From an uncultured Acinetobacter sp. (lineage in GTDB: Bacteria; Pseudomonadota; Gammaproteobacteria; Pseudomonadales; Moraxellaceae), in the NCBI GenBank assembly GCA_900771065.1, contig CAAGMP010000174.1:1-6343 (forward strand): a DNA stretch of 6,343 nucleotides. The letters run 5' to 3'. The notes below the pieces were generated by a model. It was not told the origin of the DNA, did not search any database, and saw only the letters and a list, made by a program, of their open reading frames with translations. Positions 1 to 5,633 of this stretch are shown one piece after another. The position numbers and the translations under genes were made by a program. Numbering within the stretch: position 1 is the first letter of the stretch; each line of letters begins with the position of its first letter.

Positions 1-365
1 TAAGTACAACAGTTTTAACTTTAGCAGGATGTTCGGTTACAGATTCGTTGCTGAAAACCACAGAAAATACATTGAATTTAAGTCATACAAAAACACCAAT
101 AGAGTTGGTGTTAGAAAAACAACCTATGTTAAAAACCAATTTACATAATTTTGAAATTCAACAAGTTTTTAACCGTGTTGAAGCACCGACTGCGGCACAA
201 ATTACGGTACTTGAAACAGGTTTAACCGATGATTCTATTAAAGCAATTCGTCATGTTTATCGTTTCAAGCAAGTTGAACAAACTTGGAAAATGCTTGATC
301 AACAGGTGAGTTATCAATGTGTACGTGGGAAAACGACTGCTTTTCAAACTCAAAATTGTCTTTAA
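1..365 (+). CDS. Small lipoprotein of unknown function, 5' end outside the window
   Basis: The reading frame is open from the left edge (first full codon at position 3) to a TAA at 363-365, with no stop and no ATG before the lipobox, so the start lies upstream of the window. The first visible residues read STTVLTLAGCS: the end of a hydrophobic signal peptide with a lipobox L-A-G-C, its Cys codon at 30-32. The TTG at 48 lies inside the mature protein and is not a credible start. The mature part is about 111 residues, polar, with two Cys near the C terminus (YQCV and QNCL) that could form a disulfide in the periplasm. The residue after the lipid-bearing Cys is Ser, which under the Lol sorting rule favours the outer membrane. 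I do not recognise the family. A rho-independent terminator follows at 416-447. That it is a lipoprotein is well supported; its role is unknown. Confidence 0.75.
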   Translation, partial: STTVLTLAGCSVTDSLLKTTENTLNLSHTKTPIELVLEKQPMLKTNLHNFEIQQVFNRVEAPTAAQITVLETGLTDDSIKAIRHVYRFKQVEQTWKMLDQQVSYQCVRGKTTAFQTQNCL

Positions 366-415
366 TAATTTTTTTGATATTTAAGTGTATGGATTGATAA
401 TTTTTTTAGTTAAAT

Positions 416-447
416 AAAAAATCCCAACGTTGTCGTTGAGATTTTTT
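416..447. terminator. Two-way rho-independent terminator between convergent genes
   Basis: Six A, TC, one mismatched C, CAACG, loop TTGT, CGTTG, mismatched A, GA, six T. The arms 416-423 and 440-447 are perfect complements and the inner 5-bp arms 425-429 and 434-438 also pair. The hairpin ends in a T-run on both strands, so it can stop the lipoprotein gene on the plus strand and the repeat-protein gene (ending at 461) on the minus strand. Confidence 0.85.
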
Positions 448-460
448 AAAATATTAAAGC

Positions 461-784
461 TTATTTTTTAGGTGGCGCTTTCTGATCGTGTTTCATATCA
501 TGTTTAGGTGGCGCTTTCTGATCGTGTTTCATATCATGTTTAGGTGGCGCTTTTTGATCATGTTTCATATCGTGTTTAGGTGGCGCTTTCTGATCATGTT
601 TCATATCATGTTTAGATGGCGCTTTCTGATCATGTTTCATATCGTGTTTAGGCGGTACTTTTTGATCATGTTTCATATCATGTTTAGGTAGCATCTTTTG
701 ATCTTGTGTTGGAGCTGCCATAGTTGTCATAGCAACAGTTGATGCCATTAAACCAATAATTAATCCAGAAATTACTTTATTCAT
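461..784 (-). CDS. Exported His/Asp/Met/Lys-rich tandem-repeat protein
   Basis: A 107-residue protein. Residues 1-23 form a signal peptide (MNK start, hydrophobic core VISGLIIGLMA, likely cut at T-M-A|A). After a short linker, residues 32-103 are six copies of a 12-residue unit, PPKHDMKHDQKA, with small changes (L or S for the second P, V for A), ending in PPKK. The repeat region holds 12 His, 12 Asp and 6 Met and no Cys, is low in complexity, and is probably disordered in the periplasm. His/Met/Asp spacing of this kind suits weak binding of copper, nickel or zinc ions. It also recalls two known types: the small MxKDx-repeat exported proteins, and the Lys/His/Pro/Ala-rich acid-shock protein Asr, a disordered periplasmic protein. 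I can assign neither, and metal binding is inference. The ATG at 784 has a good Shine-Dalgarno AGGAA (792-796 on the complement) 7 bases upstream. The gene is monocistronic and divergent from craA. Confidence 0.85.
   Translation of the reverse strand: MNKVISGLIIGLMASTVAMTTMAAPTQDQKMLPKHDMKHDQKVPPKHDMKHDQKAPSKHDMKHDQKAPPKHDMKHDQKAPPKHDMKHDQKAPPKHDMKHDQKAPPKK
470..703 (-). repeat. 36-bp in-frame tandem repeat, six full copies plus a decayed one
   Basis: Unit boundaries on the plus strand lie at 470, 506, 542, 578, 614, 650 and 686. Copies 1 and 2 (470-505 and 506-541, the 3' end of the gene) are identical. Copies 3 to 5 differ from them at one to three positions each, and copy 6 (650-685) is more diverged. 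From 686 the pattern decays after about half a unit (DQKMLP matching DQKAPP). Read on the minus strand, each unit divides into three 12-base blocks that begin AAA, encoding KHDM, KHDQ and KAPP; the first two blocks are near copies of each other. The array probably grew from a 12-base seed. The unit length is a multiple of three, so gain or loss of copies keeps the frame. Confidence 0.95.
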
Positions 785-979
785 TATTTATTTCCTGCCT
801 TTGATATATGCATTATTTGTTCGTTTTGTGAATTTTTAATGGAGATCAGCGTTATTTTTTCGTTTTTGAAAAAATCTATATTAGCTATGAAATTTATTCT
901 TTTTGCTCGTTGAAAAAAATAAATTTTTAATGCTTTGTCATTCGGTAAAATATTATTTTAAAAAATGATGTTGTGATTC
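785..979. other. Divergent intergenic region between repeat protein and craA-like gene
   Basis: About 195 very A+T-rich bases that must hold the promoters of both flanking genes. On the plus strand a possible sigma-70 pair is TTGCTC (903-908), 17 bases, TTTAAT (926-931), but such matches are common in sequence this rich in A and T. A TTGTCA at 935-940 lacks a well-spaced -10 partner. On the minus strand I find no convincing pair. I see no clear operator, riboswitch or small ORF of note. Confidence 0.4.
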
Positions 980-2212
980 ATGCCAAATAAAAATACGGTA
1001 AAACTAAGTCGTGCTACTTTTATGTTTCCACTGGCATTGGTTTTATTTGAATTTTCTGTTTATATCGGAAACGATTTAGTGCAACCTGCCATGTTGGCGA
1101 TTACTCAAGATTTTAATGTTAGCTCCGATTGGGCGCCGTCTTCCATGTCATTTTACTTATTGGGCGGGGCAGCCGTTGCGTGGCTATTAGGTCCATTATC
1201 TGATCATCTTGGGCGCAAAAAAGTTTTATTGGCAGGTGTTTTGTTTTTTAGTTTATGTTGTTTACTTATTTTACTCACGCAAAATATTAAATCATTTTTA
1301 ACCTTGCGTTTTTTTCAAGGTATGGGTTTAAGTGTCATTACCGCAGTGGGTTATGCTGCTATACAAGAAATTTTTGATGAGCGTGATGCAATTAAAGTTT
1401 TGGCATTAATGGCAAATGTGTCTTTGCTTGCTCCTTTATTAGGTCCTCTTTTAGGTGCTTTTTTAATTGAACATATTTCGTGGCATTGGGGTTTTATTGC
1501 TATTTCTATGTTGGCATTGCTTAGTTGGTTTGGTCTGAAAGCAAAAATGCCAAATACACCATTACCAAGTCAAAAAATGTCTGTAACCGAAATTTATTAT
1601 GATTTTAAACAAGTTTTTAGCAATAAAAAATTTCTTGGGTTTGCATTTTCTTTGCCATTGGTGAGTTTGCCCCTCATGCTGTGGATTGCTTTATCCCCGA
1701 TTATGTTGGTTGAATCGTTAGGTTTGAGCAGTTTAGCTTATGGAATGGCACAATTTCCTGTTTTAGGTGGGTTGATGTTGGGTAATGTCGTACTCATCAA
1801 AGTTATTGATCATTTGCCATTAGGAAAAACCGTGCAAATTGGCTTACCCATGATGTTGTTTGGCAGTCTTTTGCTTTTAATTGGTACTTTTATTTTGCCA
1901 CAATATTTTTTGATTTTTCTATTATTGGGCATGACATGCATTAGTTTTGGTGATGGTATTGCATTTTCGGTGTTATATCGTTTTACCTTAATGTCATCTG
2001 AAATTTCAAAAGGCACAGTGGCTGCTGCGGTTTCAATTATTTTAATGCTGAGTTTCTTTTTTATTTTAGAGTTAGCACGAATTTTATATCGCTATTTTGA
2101 TGTGCAAGCTTACACTTTGTTGTGTGTAAGTTTGATTGTGTTATGGTTTACTGCACCAAAATACCAATTAAAACAGTTGATGCAGCAACGTAAAAAGCAG
2201 GGTAAATTTTAG
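980..2212 (+). CDS. craA: MFS drug:proton antiporter, CraA/MdfA family
   Basis: A 410-residue, 12-helix inner-membrane exporter, the same length as E. coli MdfA. Family landmarks are present. TM1 holds LVLFEFSVYIGND, with Glu24 and Asp32 at the places of the MdfA membrane acidic residues Glu26 and Asp34. Motif A is GPLSDHLGRKK (71-81). Arg110 in LTLRFFQG matches the key MdfA Arg112. Motif C of drug:H+ antiporters appears as APLLGPLLGA (151-160). The N-terminal half matches, from memory, Acinetobacter CraA, which exports chloramphenicol, nearly word for word. The product should use the proton gradient to expel chloramphenicol and perhaps other lipophilic drugs; the exact spectrum here is inference. 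The ATG at 980 is fixed by a TGA at 974-976 in the same frame; the Shine-Dalgarno is weak. It stands alone, and no regulator gene is adjacent. Confidence 0.93.
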   Translation: MPNKNTVKLSRATFMFPLALVLFEFSVYIGNDLVQPAMLAITQDFNVSSDWAPSSMSFYLLGGAAVAWLLGPLSDHLGRKKVLLAGVLFFSLCCLLILLTQNIKSFLTLRFFQGMGLSVITAVGYAAIQEIFDERDAIKVLALMANVSLLAPLLGPLLGAFLIEHISWHWGFIAISMLALLSWFGLKAKMPNTPLPSQKMSVTEIYYDFKQVFSNKKFLGFAFSLPLVSLPLMLWIALSPIMLVESLGLSSLAYGMAQFPVLGGLMLGNVVLIKVIDHLPLGKTVQIGLPMMLFGSLLLLIGTFILPQYFLIFLLLGMTCISFGDGIAFSVLYRFTLMSSEISKGTVAAAVSIILMLSFFFILELARILYRYFDVQAYTLLCVSLIVLWFTAPKYQLKQLMQQRKKQGKF

Positions 2213-2216
2213 AAAA

Positions 2217-2237
2217 AGAGCGATGAAGTTTCGCTCT
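2217..2237 (-). terminator. Rho-independent terminator of the permease/DUF3817 pair
   Basis: A perfect 7-bp stem AGAGCGA/TCGCTCT (2217-2223 with 2231-2237) around a 7-base loop. On the minus strand it is followed by TTTTTC, a good U-run; on the plus strand only by ATTCTTC, so it works best for the minus-strand genes and perhaps partly for craA, which ends at 2212. The TAG stop of the minus-strand gene (2236-2238) overlaps the stem. Confidence 0.75.
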
Positions 2238-2520
2238 ATTCTTCATAGTTTTTGAGTTTATGATCAAATACAAAAGGACCAAATGGTAAAACAGCAGCAA
2301 TTAAGCCCAAAAGAAACATTTTAATTGACCATTTTTGTTTTTCACAAACCACAAACAAAATAATTAAAAATAAAATAAACAATACACCATGCGCCATGCC
2401 TGTATATTTGACAAAAATTGGATTATCAAAAAAATATTTCATTGGCATAGAAAAAAACAGCAAAATTAAAAAAGACAATGCTTCTAAGAAACCAATAAAA
2501 CGTAAGGTTTTGATGTTCAT
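2236..2520 (-). CDS. DUF3817 small integral membrane protein
   Basis: A 94-residue protein from the ATG at 2520 (MNIKTLRFIGFLEALSF). It has the DUF3817 pattern: a first helix with FLEALSFLILLFFSMPMKY, then GMAHGVLFILFLIILFVV, then a third helix ending LPFGPFVFDHKL. Three membrane segments are expected and the molecular role of the family is not known. The frame stays open upstream to a TTG at 2580, but that adds 20 residues with no counterpart in the family and no ribosome site, so I chose the ATG, although its own Shine-Dalgarno is poor. It follows the AI-2E-family permease gene by 71 bases on the same strand, with no terminator seen between, so co-transcription is likely. Its stop lies in the terminator stem at 2217-2237. 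Confidence 0.85.
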   Translation of the reverse strand: MNIKTLRFIGFLEALSFLILLFFSMPMKYFFDNPIFVKYTGMAHGVLFILFLIILFVVCEKQKWSIKMFLLGLIAAVLPFGPFVFDHKLKNYEE

Positions 2521-2591
2521 AGTCAATTCATCGAAAAATATAAGCTTGTTTTGAGTGTAACTGAGAATGGTTAAAAACAAAACAAGAAAAA

Positions 2592-3683
2592 CTATTCTTT
2601 CGGCGCTTCTAAAAGTGCCACATCATCCTCTTTTTTTCCAAACAGCCATTCACGCCAAATTGCCAGTAAAACAGCTAAAATGACAGGACCGATAAACACG
2701 CCAATTAAACCAAAACTTGCAATTCCACCAATCACACCAAACATAATCAACAAAAATGGAATTTGTGTTGCACCTGAAATAACTAAAGGACGAATGACAT
2801 TATCTGCAGTACTGACTACACAAACACCCCATGCCATTACGCCTAATGCTTCAATGGTTTGACCTTTAGAAAATAGCCATAAAGAAACCGCTGTATAGGC
2901 AAATGGAGGACCGAAAGGAATCAGTGCAAAAATAAAAGTAATTAAGGTGAGCACCATTGGATTAGGCACACCTGCAACAAAATAACTTAAACCTGCCAAT
3001 AAAGATTGAGCAATTGCCGTTAAGCCAACACCATAAACAACGGCGCGTGTGGTATCTGAAATTGTTAAAAGATAATGATGAACACGTTCACCAATGACCA
3101 TTTCAAATGCTTTGCGTACTTGTGCGAGAATATTTTGACCATCTCGATAAAAGAAAAACAATGAAATCATCGCAAAACACAGTTTAAACATATTTTTACT
3201 GATTTCGCTTAGAACCATACTGCCATAAGCAGCTTGTTTTTGTAGCCAAGTTGACAGTGCTTGCATGGTTGTATTGGGATCATGATTCATATTGTCTAAG
3301 ACTTCATGAATTTGTTGACCAATAATAGGAATATCTTGAATAAATTTGGGTAAACTTAAATGTCCTGAATAAATTTGATGTTGTAATTCTTGATATAAAA
3401 TTTGCCCCTCATTTTGTAAAATAAAAATGGCAAAAATAAATGGTAAACCTAGCACTAAAATAACTAAAAGCAGCATCACACTTGCGCTTAATGTACTACG
3501 TAAACCCAAAAAACGTAAAATAGCTTGATACAAAGGCCAAGTCATATAAGCTAAAATGGCTGCCCAAACCACAGGAATAATAAAGTATTTTAATAAGTGA
3601 AAACTTAAAAAGATCAGAATAAAAAGTAATCCAAAGAGTAAAATTCTTTGTAAAATTTTTGCGTTGTCTTGTACGGAGTTCAC
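2592..3683 (-). CDS. AI-2E family transporter, YdiK-like permease
   Basis: A 363-residue inner-membrane protein of the PF01594 family, of typical length. Two closely spaced N-terminal helices (about 13-50) are followed by a helix at 65-90 and a soluble stretch of about 60 residues. The C-terminal set of helices carries the family marks: ALIPFGPPFAY (253-263), DNVIRPL (294-300) and GLIGVFIGPVILAV (325-338). The end of the protein strongly resembles E. coli YdiK. Family members have been linked to autoinducer-2 export (TqsA) or Na+/H+ antiport, but most, including YdiK, have no settled substrate, so none is assigned. The start is a GTG at 3683: a TAA and a TGA lie just upstream in frame, no ATG occurs before the first membrane segments, and a GAAGAAA stretch serves as a weak ribosome site. 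The DUF3817 gene follows downstream. Confidence 0.92.
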   Translation of the reverse strand: MNSVQDNAKILQRILLFGLLFILIFLSFHLLKYFIIPVVWAAILAYMTWPLYQAILRFLGLRSTLSASVMLLLVILVLGLPFIFAIFILQNEGQILYQELQHQIYSGHLSLPKFIQDIPIIGQQIHEVLDNMNHDPNTTMQALSTWLQKQAAYGSMVLSEISKNMFKLCFAMISLFFFYRDGQNILAQVRKAFEMVIGERVHHYLLTISDTTRAVVYGVGLTAIAQSLLAGLSYFVAGVPNPMVLTLITFIFALIPFGPPFAYTAVSLWLFSKGQTIEALGVMAWGVCVVSTADNVIRPLVISGATQIPFLLIMFGVIGGIASFGLIGVFIGPVILAVLLAIWREWLFGKKEDDVALLEAPKE

Positions 3684-3707
3684 TGATTTATTTCTTCATT
3701 ATGTTAT

Positions 3708-3726
3708 AAAACAAATAATTTGTTTT
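3708..3726. repeat. Short A+T-rich inverted repeat between parA-like and permease genes
   Basis: AAAACAAA (3708-3715), TAA, TTTGTTTT (3719-3726): a perfect 8-bp inverted repeat in the 61-base gap between the ParA-like stop (3745) and the permease start (3683). The stem has only one G:C pair, so it is a weak hairpin. It could be a poor terminator for the ParA-like gene, an operator for the permease gene, or chance. Confidence 0.4.
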
Positions 3727-3744
3727 TATCGCTAAAAATTGGCT

Positions 3745-4395
3745 TTAAGAACTAAACCAATCGGTTGGGTCATCTACAATGATATTTAACACAGGTTGCC
3801 ATTGTTTTTGAAGTGCTAAATAGTTTTTTTGTGTTTTATCAAAAATACTTAAACCTTGCATTGCCAATTGACTGTATGTGATACGCTCAGAAATCCAAGC
3901 AATTGGTTGCTGTTCTATTTTATTGAAAAAGTCTGTCATTTCTTTCGATACTTGTGCATTGGCACGAATACGATTTGCTAACAATAAAACTTTGACTTTT
4001 CCTTTACGAATACGCTTAATATCTTGAATATTTTTTAAAAAACGCTTGGTGCTATCTAAATCAAAAAAAGAAGGTTGTAGCGGTGTAATGATGGCGTGTG
4101 CTTCCGCAATTAAATGTTGTGCATGTTCGTCGGACAGCGCACCGGGTGCATCAATAATTAAATATTCGATGTGTTTTGGAACATCGCCAATGGCTTTTTC
4201 AATTCGCCAATCTAAACTTTCAATGGATACAGCCGTTTTGGGACGTTGCTTTAACCATTGTAATGCCGATTTTTGTTTATCTGCATCTGCTAAAGCCACT
4301 TTATAGCCTTTTTGTGCCAAAGCAGAAGCTAAACTAATTGCAGTCATGGTTTTACCACAACCCCCTTTTTGATTCGCGATTAAAATAGTTTTCAT
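3745..4395 (-). CDS. Orphan ParA/MinD-type ATPase
   Basis: A 216-residue P-loop ATPase of the ParA/MinD (deviant Walker A) class, in the size range of small ParF-like ParAs with no N-terminal DNA-binding domain. The deviant Walker A is KGGCGKT at 10-16, with signature Lys10 and catalytic Lys15. Walker A' is DADKQ at 37-41, and Walker B is YLIIDAPG at 78-85 with Asp82. Such proteins dimerise on ATP, bind DNA or membrane in that state, and position plasmids, chromosomes or protein clusters with a partner that triggers hydrolysis. No parB, centromere-like repeat array or replication gene lies in the window, so this looks like an orphan chromosomal copy whose cargo is unknown. The ATG at 4395 is the only start that keeps the Walker A motif; no clear Shine-Dalgarno precedes it. 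It is divergent from the membrane nuclease gene at 4514. Confidence 0.9.
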   Translation of the reverse strand: MKTILIANQKGGCGKTMTAISLASALAQKGYKVALADADKQKSALQWLKQRPKTAVSIESLDWRIEKAIGDVPKHIEYLIIDAPGALSDEHAQHLIAEAHAIITPLQPSFFDLDSTKRFLKNIQDIKRIRKGKVKVLLLANRIRANAQVSKEMTDFFNKIEQQPIAWISERITYSQLAMQGLSIFDKTQKNYLALQKQWQPVLNIIVDDPTDWFSS

Positions 4396-4428
4396 GATTT
4401 AAAAAATGGTTTTATTATTTGCCGAATG

Positions 4429-4437
4429 AGCATAGCA
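4429..4437 (-). promoter_or_regulatory. Possible extended -10 promoter of the ParA-like gene
   Basis: On the minus strand the sequence reads TGCTATGCT, that is TGn before a -10-like TATGCT (four of six consensus bases). Transcription would start near 4422, giving a leader of about 27 bases. No well-spaced -35 is evident, which an extended -10 can tolerate. This is a motif match only. Confidence 0.3.
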
Positions 4438-4449
4438 TTTTTTTATGAA

Positions 4450-4498
4450 ATCAAATTGATATGCAACAATATGAAGCAATTTAATTGATTTTAATCAA
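4450..4498. promoter_or_regulatory. Two inverted repeats sharing the half-site TTGAT, possible operator
   Basis: The first palindrome is ATCAA-A-TTGAT at 4450-4460. The second is TTGATT-TT-AATCAA at 4485-4498. Both are perfect and are built from the same five-base half-site, in opposite order, about 25 bases apart, in the 118-base gap between divergent starts. The second ends just before the Shine-Dalgarno (TGGAAA, 4502-4507) of the gene at 4514. A regulator acting on both genes would fit, but A+T-rich sequence gives such palindromes by chance. Confidence 0.35.
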
Positions 4499-4513
4499 AA
4501 ATGGAAAATTAAA

Positions 4514-4978
4514 ATGACGATATGGATAGGGATTTTTATTGGTTTATGTGTCGGTATCGTTTTAACAATTCTTTTTTTGAATAGTACAAGACACGCTACT
4601 TTACGTACGCAATATGAAAAACAAATTCTTGAGCTTGAATTACAACATCAAACTGCTTTAGCACAAGCTAAAAAAAATAGTGTGAATATCAGTCGAGCGG
4701 TGTTAAAAGGCAAAATGGCAGAACAGCTTGCCCCAATTTTACCCACTTTTCCTTATTTACCAAGCGATGCCAAATTTTTAGGTGATCCAATTGATTATGT
4801 TATTTTTAAAGGATACAGTGATTTTAAAGATAACCAAGGCGCTGCTGAACAAATTGAAATTATCTTTGTGGATATTAAAACAGGTCGTGCACGTTTAAAT
4901 AAAGGGCAACAAGCGATTGCAAAAGCCATTGAAAATGGACGTGTACGTTTTGAAACGATTCGGATTCAGCTCGATTAA
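4514..4978 (+). CDS. Membrane-anchored Holliday-junction-resolvase-like nuclease
   Basis: A 154-residue protein with one N-terminal membrane helix (residues 3-22, WIGIFIGLCVGIVLTILFL), a short helical, probably coiled linker (about 30-55), then a compact domain of the predicted endonuclease family related to archaeal Holliday junction resolvases (PF10107 type). The PD-(D/E)XK pattern can be placed: Glu70 in the helix GKMAEQL, Asp94 in GDPIDYVIF, and Asp120-Ile-Lys122 in IIFVDIKTG, followed by the typical RLNKGQQAIAKAIENGRVRFETIRI tail. All presumed catalytic residues are present, so it may be active. The likely topology puts the nuclease domain in the cytoplasm; this, and any action on DNA at the membrane, is inference. 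The start has a Shine-Dalgarno TGGAAA at 4502-4507. It is divergent from the ParA-like gene. The family function is not settled. Confidence 0.85.
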   Translation: MTIWIGIFIGLCVGIVLTILFLNSTRHATLRTQYEKQILELELQHQTALAQAKKNSVNISRAVLKGKMAEQLAPILPTFPYLPSDAKFLGDPIDYVIFKGYSDFKDNQGAAEQIEIIFVDIKTGRARLNKGQQAIAKAIENGRVRFETIRIQLD

Positions 4979-4986
4979 AAATAGCA

Positions 4987-5022
4987 AAATCACTGCAAAA
5001 CATTACCGTTTATTGCAGATTT
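4987..5022 (+). terminator. Probable terminator after the membrane nuclease gene
   Basis: CTGCAA (4993-4998) pairs with TTGCAG (5013-5018). The inner AAC/GTT and outer AAAT/ATTT pairs extend the stem, with two small bulges and a 6-base loop. The following T tract is broken (ATTTCTTC), so it is a moderate terminator at best. It starts 8 bases after the stop codon, the usual place for one. Confidence 0.45.
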
Positions 5023-5023
5023 C

Positions 5024-5053
5024 TTCAAAATTTATTTTTAGTTTAGCTATTCT
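5024..5053 (+). promoter_or_regulatory. Possible sigma-70 promoter of the two-gene operon
   Basis: TTCAAA (5024-5029) and TATTCT (5048-5053) are separated by 18 bases, each matching four of six consensus bases. Initiation near 5060 would leave a leader of about 19 bases that still contains the strong ribosome site at 5066-5070. This is only a motif match. Confidence 0.3.
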
Positions 5054-5065
5054 AGTTTGAGTCAT

Positions 5066-5070
5066 GGAGG
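5066..5070 (+). promoter_or_regulatory. Strong Shine-Dalgarno that fixes the start at 5079
   Basis: GGAGG lies 8 bases before the ATG at 5079, an ideal spacing. The ATG at 5064 overlaps this site and would add five residues (MEVES) before a complete signal peptide, so it is very unlikely to be the start. Confidence 0.85.
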
Positions 5071-5078
5071 TGGAGTCG

Positions 5079-5630
5079 ATGTTTCGTAGTGTGTTAGCCG
5101 TGTTGTTGGCGGTTTGTATGACCCAGACTTTCGCCGATCCACGTTACAATATTGCCAAAGGTTTACCTCCTGTGGTTGAAGGACAGTCCATTCAAACTTT
5201 AAAACCATTTCAAGGTAATTTTCGTATTTTAAGTACCAAAACTTATACAGATGATGCACAGGCTAAATTTTCACCTATTGATTATGCGGTTAGTCAAGGC
5301 TTATTCGCCTTACCTAAAATTGCGAACAGTATTGAAGTTAAACAGTATGATCGTTATTTGAACTGGAAAATGGATTATGTGCCTGTACCGACAAAATTAG
5401 CCTTACAAATGGTATCGAATATGCATATCATTCCAGCTTCACCAGAAATTGCAAAAATGATTACCAAAGTAAAACGAGGCGATTTAGTCCGTTTACAAGG
5501 TAAACTTGTCGAAATCAAAGACAATGATCTGGTTTGGAGGTCTTCACTCAATCCAACCGATACAGGAGATGGAGCGTGTGAAGTATTTAAAGTGGAATCC
5601 ATTCAGTGGATTGAAAAAGTAAAAGGCTAA
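5079..5630 (+). CDS. Exported protein of unknown function, first gene of the chagasin operon
   Basis: A 183-residue protein. Residues 1-19 (MFRSVLAVLLAVCMTQTFA) are a signal peptide with cleavage before Asp20; Cys13 is preceded by Val and so is not a lipobox. The mature protein has no membrane helix and is expected in the periplasm. Conserved-looking blocks are FSPIDYAVSQG (64-74), NMHIIPA (114-120), RGDLVRLQGKLVEI (133-146, a beta-rich stretch), WRSSL (153-157) and DTGDGACE (161-168). From memory these blocks recur in uncharacterised exported or membrane proteins of other proteobacteria, with the same Ser-Pro-x-Asp, Asn-Met-His and Asp-Thr-Gly-x-Gly-Ala-Cys-Glu signatures; I know no proven function. 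The single mature Cys167 in the GACE block stands out. The chagasin-like gene starts 3 bases after its stop, so the two are co-translated. The start is set by the GGAGG at 5066-5070. Confidence 0.85.
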   Translation: MFRSVLAVLLAVCMTQTFADPRYNIAKGLPPVVEGQSIQTLKPFQGNFRILSTKTYTDDAQAKFSPIDYAVSQGLFALPKIANSIEVKQYDRYLNWKMDYVPVPTKLALQMVSNMHIIPASPEIAKMITKVKRGDLVRLQGKLVEIKDNDLVWRSSLNPTDTGDGACEVFKVESIQWIEKVKG

Positions 5631-5633
5631 AAA

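Noticed and set aside
488..691. Plus-strand 67-codon frame with its own repeat (MFHIMFRWRFLI)
   Set aside because: It is the complement of the 36-bp repeat array in another frame. The minus-strand frame has a signal peptide, a ribosome site and third-position variation; this one has none of these.
470..703. The regular repeats as a CRISPR array
   Set aside because: The repeats are directly adjacent with no unique spacers and encode an in-frame protein repeat.
803..832. TTCACA/TATATC as the minus-strand promoter of the repeat-protein gene
   Set aside because: Initiation would fall within or next to the Shine-Dalgarno, leaving too short a leader.
965..976. Three-codon mini-ORF (Met-Met-Leu-stop) directly before the craA-like start, as a leader peptide for attenuation
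   Set aside because: It is too short to act as a chloramphenicol-type stalling leader, has no ribosome site, and no alternative hairpins cover the craA ribosome site.
2521..2580. TTG start at 2580 for the DUF3817 gene
   Set aside because: It adds 20 residues before the family's usual N terminus and has no ribosome site; the ATG at 2520 fits the family.
2592..3683. A quorum-sensing role for the AI-2E family permease
   Set aside because: The family name reflects one member; this protein is closest to YdiK, and no AI-2 synthesis or response gene is in the window.
3745..4395. A plasmid partition locus
   Set aside because: There is no parB, no iteron or centromere-like array and no replication gene, and the neighbours are chromosomal-type genes.
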